Part shown: positions 61,801 through 64,000 of the stretch, one piece after another | Numbering within the stretch: position 1 is the first letter of the stretch | Layout of the letters: each line of letters begins with the position of its first letter | DNA from: Entoloma clypeatum | Taxonomy: Eukaryota > Basidiomycota > Agaricomycetes > Agaricales > Entolomataceae | Reading direction: 5' to 3' | NCBI GenBank assembly: GCA_963565915.1 | Contig: OY751493.1 | Location: 2,046,001-2,110,000 of the forward strand | DNA length: 64,000 nt | The notes under the pieces: generated by a model | The model's database searches: none | What the model saw: only the letters and a program-made list of their open reading frames with translations | What the model was told of the DNA's origin: nothing | Position numbers and translations under genes: made by a program

Positions 61801-62403
61801 CGCACTTTTAGTCTTACGAATCGCTTGTGTTAATGGTTGAGTATCTGGTATAGAAAGAGATTTTTGGAATTTGTTGACTTGGGATGGAGACGAGGGTGTG
61901 GAGGCATGGGATAGGACATGTGGAAGCCCTATGCCAAGGGATGCAAGGGCTAAGGCAGCGGCGGAAGGGGTGGTTGGAAGCGACTCCTCAACTTGGGTCG
62001 GGAATGTCATGGGTGATGTGTTTCCAACCACCAATTCATTGGTTTGAATCTGAGCAGCACTGTTAGCATGAGATGGGGTCGTTAGGTCGTCAGTGGAGTC
62101 ATGCGGGGGTGTCGGCGGCAGATCCTTTTCGACCATAAACATACCCGATGGGACGCGCGGATAGACTTGTCCGTGCTCACCAACATGTACATCAGTGTAC
62201 AAGGTGCTTTTGCACGTAGGACTGGAAGTAGGAAAGGATCGCTTCCTCCAAATTGGCAAGGAAAAGAAGTGAGTGGTTGTTGTGGTAGTGACGGTCCTTG
62301 TCGTGGTAGTCTCCGAAAGCACTACTGTTGGGTCGAAAACCTGGTCAAAGGGCGGGGCGATGTCTGGGTTGGGGTCGCAGAGTGGGGCCCGCCTTCGCAC
62401 CAT
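58815..62403 (-). CDS. Sec7-PH domain Arf guanine-nucleotide exchange factor
   Basis: Exchange factor for Arf-type GTPases acting in membrane traffic. The first half (ATG 62403, MVRRRAPLCDPNPDIAPPF) is long, Ser/Thr/Pro-rich and disordered. SPEAYLQRLQSTVNRSEVAG (about 60880-60930) leads into the Sec7 domain, rebuilt over introns: DPFHVEALRIYVKRFDFVA, GLPRETQQIDRVIEAFARRY (with the glutamate finger) and IMLHTDAFNKSNKRKMTKAD. A PH domain follows at about 59440-59830 (WKQWTVVLTGSQLLFVRDLS, YTFRFVLADGRQLLLQASDE, ELNAWISRINYA). A coiled-coil-like C-terminus ends HKYLCALS. Domain order resembles the fungal Syt1/EFA6-like group. Upstream in-frame codons before 62403 include unlikely sequence. Confidence 0.86.
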
Positions 62404-62509
62404 GAACGTGCCAGTGTAGAACAATGTTGCTGGGTTTGTCAACAGAAAATGATATGTATGTATGTACTCGTATAATAAACTGTTACAGTATGTACATACT
62501 TTACATATG

Positions 62510-64000
62510 CTACTTACTCCGTTTCTTTTGTTCCTGGATTTTCTCTTTCTTCGCCGCCAAAGACGCCCGCTGGAAAGACTAGAGTCAATTGTCCGCCGGC
62601 ATAAACTCTCATAGATATACATACCTCGTTCTCTCGCTTTCTTTGGCTGTGCTTCATCTTCTCATACAATTTTCGCTGCTTGTTGCTCATCATCATCTTG
62701 TTCATATCCTTCTCGGCATCCTCGACCAATTCCTCCACTCTCCTGGAAGACTTTCGCGCCTCCTGAACCTCCTTCTCAAATGTTCCATAATCTATGCCTG
62801 CTGCTTCTGCTGCCAGTTCAGCGCCTCTCAGCGCGGCTGGGTCATCCGCCACAGCCTCTACTGCTGTTCTCAGGACAGTCTGGCCCGGTCCTTCGACGCT
62901 GTCTTCTGCGACGGCGCCGTCATCGTCACTTTCCGAGCGTGCCTCTCCTTCGTCTGTGGCTCTATTCCCATCCATCATCGGGTCGTAAGCACCTGGGTGT
63001 TCCTCGCCGAAAGGACTCAAGTGAGGAGGAAGTGTCTTCCCTTGGCTGTATGGTTCCTCAAGAAGAATTCTGCCTGTATTGATGCAGTCCACTATCCACT
63101 GCGGTTGGACGTATTTCCTTCGGGACCTCCGCTCACGCTCCTCATGAGCATCGTTTGACCGCTCAATCAAAGGTCGATCGATGATGACATGTGTTATGGA
63201 ATTGTCTGTTTCATCGAAAGGTGAACCGCTCCCAGCCGAGTGATGCCACCCTATCTTTCCGCCAAACGAGCGAACGAGAGTTTCGAATATGGGCCGCGAA
63301 GTCTCCCTTGAGAGAAAGAAAGTGTAGGGCGCGAACAGAGTCAATGCCAAGGGTCGGGGTAAAGTTGCGAGTGAATGGAACGTTGGAAGGAATGTTTCTG
63401 ATGAAACGGGACCAGATGTCGAAGGATGAGCAACGAACTCTTCTTCAATTTCTTCCATGCTCTCTGACGCTTCCATAGGTTGATCGACCATTGTGACATC
63501 AACGCTGATCTTTTTGATGGTTTGTCTTACATCTTTCCCCGTAACCTTGCGCCCATCGACTTCGATACTTGTTGGATTGATCGATGAATTATTTTCTGTC
63601 CGAGTGCAGACGCCCCGCAGAGTAAATGCACCCACCCCAGCACCGCCATCGTCCCTTGTCATGTCTATTGGGGGAGGATAAACCAAACCAGCGTCAGTGT
63701 AGAGCTTGAAAAATACGAATCCAAGCAATGTCTGATAGAGCTCTAAGAATGTTAGCATTACTCGGACATCGACGTCCGTTGGGATCTAGGAAATGGTGAG
63801 TAATCTTAACGTATGTCCGTAATCTCAACGCACATTTTGGGTGAATTGATATGGTACAAGCCAAGTAACCGTTTGGTCCAGGACCTCAGCCTGATAGTAT
63901 ACGCCTTTTATTGATAAAAATGCTTTTCGTAATGCATGCGAATGCATGATGTATAGTTGCCATTCCGCTGCCAGCCGTGAACAGTTTTCAATGAGTTCTG
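62510..64000 (-). CDS. NOP7: Pescadillo homologue (PES1/Nop7), 5' end outside window
   Basis: Nucleolar protein of the PeBoW complex, needed for 60S subunit assembly. The Pescadillo N-terminal domain reads WQLYIMHSHALRKAFLSIKG, VYYQAEVLDQTVTWLVPYQF and, after an intron, MLTFLELYQTLLGFVFFKLY. A BRCT domain (about 63060-63370) reads LFAPYTFFLSRETSRPIFET and RKYVQPQWIVDCINTGRILL. An acidic region follows, then Lys-rich coiled coil (DMNKMMMSNKQRKLYEKMKH). A last short exon ends ASLAAKKEKIQEQKKRSK with TAG at 62510. The 5' end continues beyond 64000. Assignment is strong. Confidence 0.93.

Overview
This window is nuclear DNA from a filamentous basidiomycete, most likely a mushroom-forming Agaricomycete. 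The genes carry many short GT-AG introns of about 50-60 bases, coding sequence is dense on both strands, and the gene set is eukaryotic and fungal: an Mmm1 ERMES subunit, a Swi1/ARID subunit, a Rap1 telomere protein, a Fus3/Kss1-type MAP kinase and flavocytochrome b2. I see no tRNA, rRNA, transposon, CRISPR array or bacterial operon. All products are assigned by reading motifs in spliced exons; no database search was run.

Layout: 0-13.5 kb holds the 3' end of fumarase, the INO80 remodeller, a DHX29/Ucp12-type DEAH helicase and ribosomal protein eL22. 13.6-25.4 kb holds CBF5 (pseudouridine synthase, divergent from eL22), a pheromone-type MAP kinase, an unknown SAP/coiled-coil protein, L-lactate dehydrogenase (flavocytochrome b2), an MBD4-like DNA glycosylase and a LIM protein. 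26-36 kb holds an orphan seven-helix membrane protein with a long tail, a J-domain protein, an unrecognised helical protein, the Pol III subunit RPC5, cyclin H and a DUF1764 protein. 36-49 kb holds SWI1, an alpha-arrestin, a Rab5-type GTPase, a peroxisomal acyl-CoA synthetase and a CNH plus GYF protein. 49-64 kb holds a D-lactate/D-2-hydroxyglutarate dehydrogenase, RAP1, a CDK11-type kinase, a tubulin-tyrosine-ligase-like protein, MMM1, RPB8, a Sec7-PH Arf exchange factor and the 3' part of Pescadillo (cut by the right edge).

The genes do not form a metabolic cluster. Many are housekeeping genes for chromatin, transcription and ribosome assembly. The most striking organisation is the series of head-to-head gene pairs separated by only about 60-190 bases. 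Several of these tiny promoters carry the palindrome TCACGTGA or the related core ACGTGAC within about 60 bases of the start codons. Gene structure is also notable: three genes (eL22, SWI1, RAP1) appear to begin with a first coding exon of only 3-5 bases, and the DEAH helicase appears to contain a GC-AG intron.

The least explained genes are the seven-helix protein (about 26.0-27.8 kb), the helical protein (29.7-32.4 kb), the SAP/coiled-coil protein (17.3-19.4 kb) and the CNH-GYF fusion (45.4-49.2 kb).
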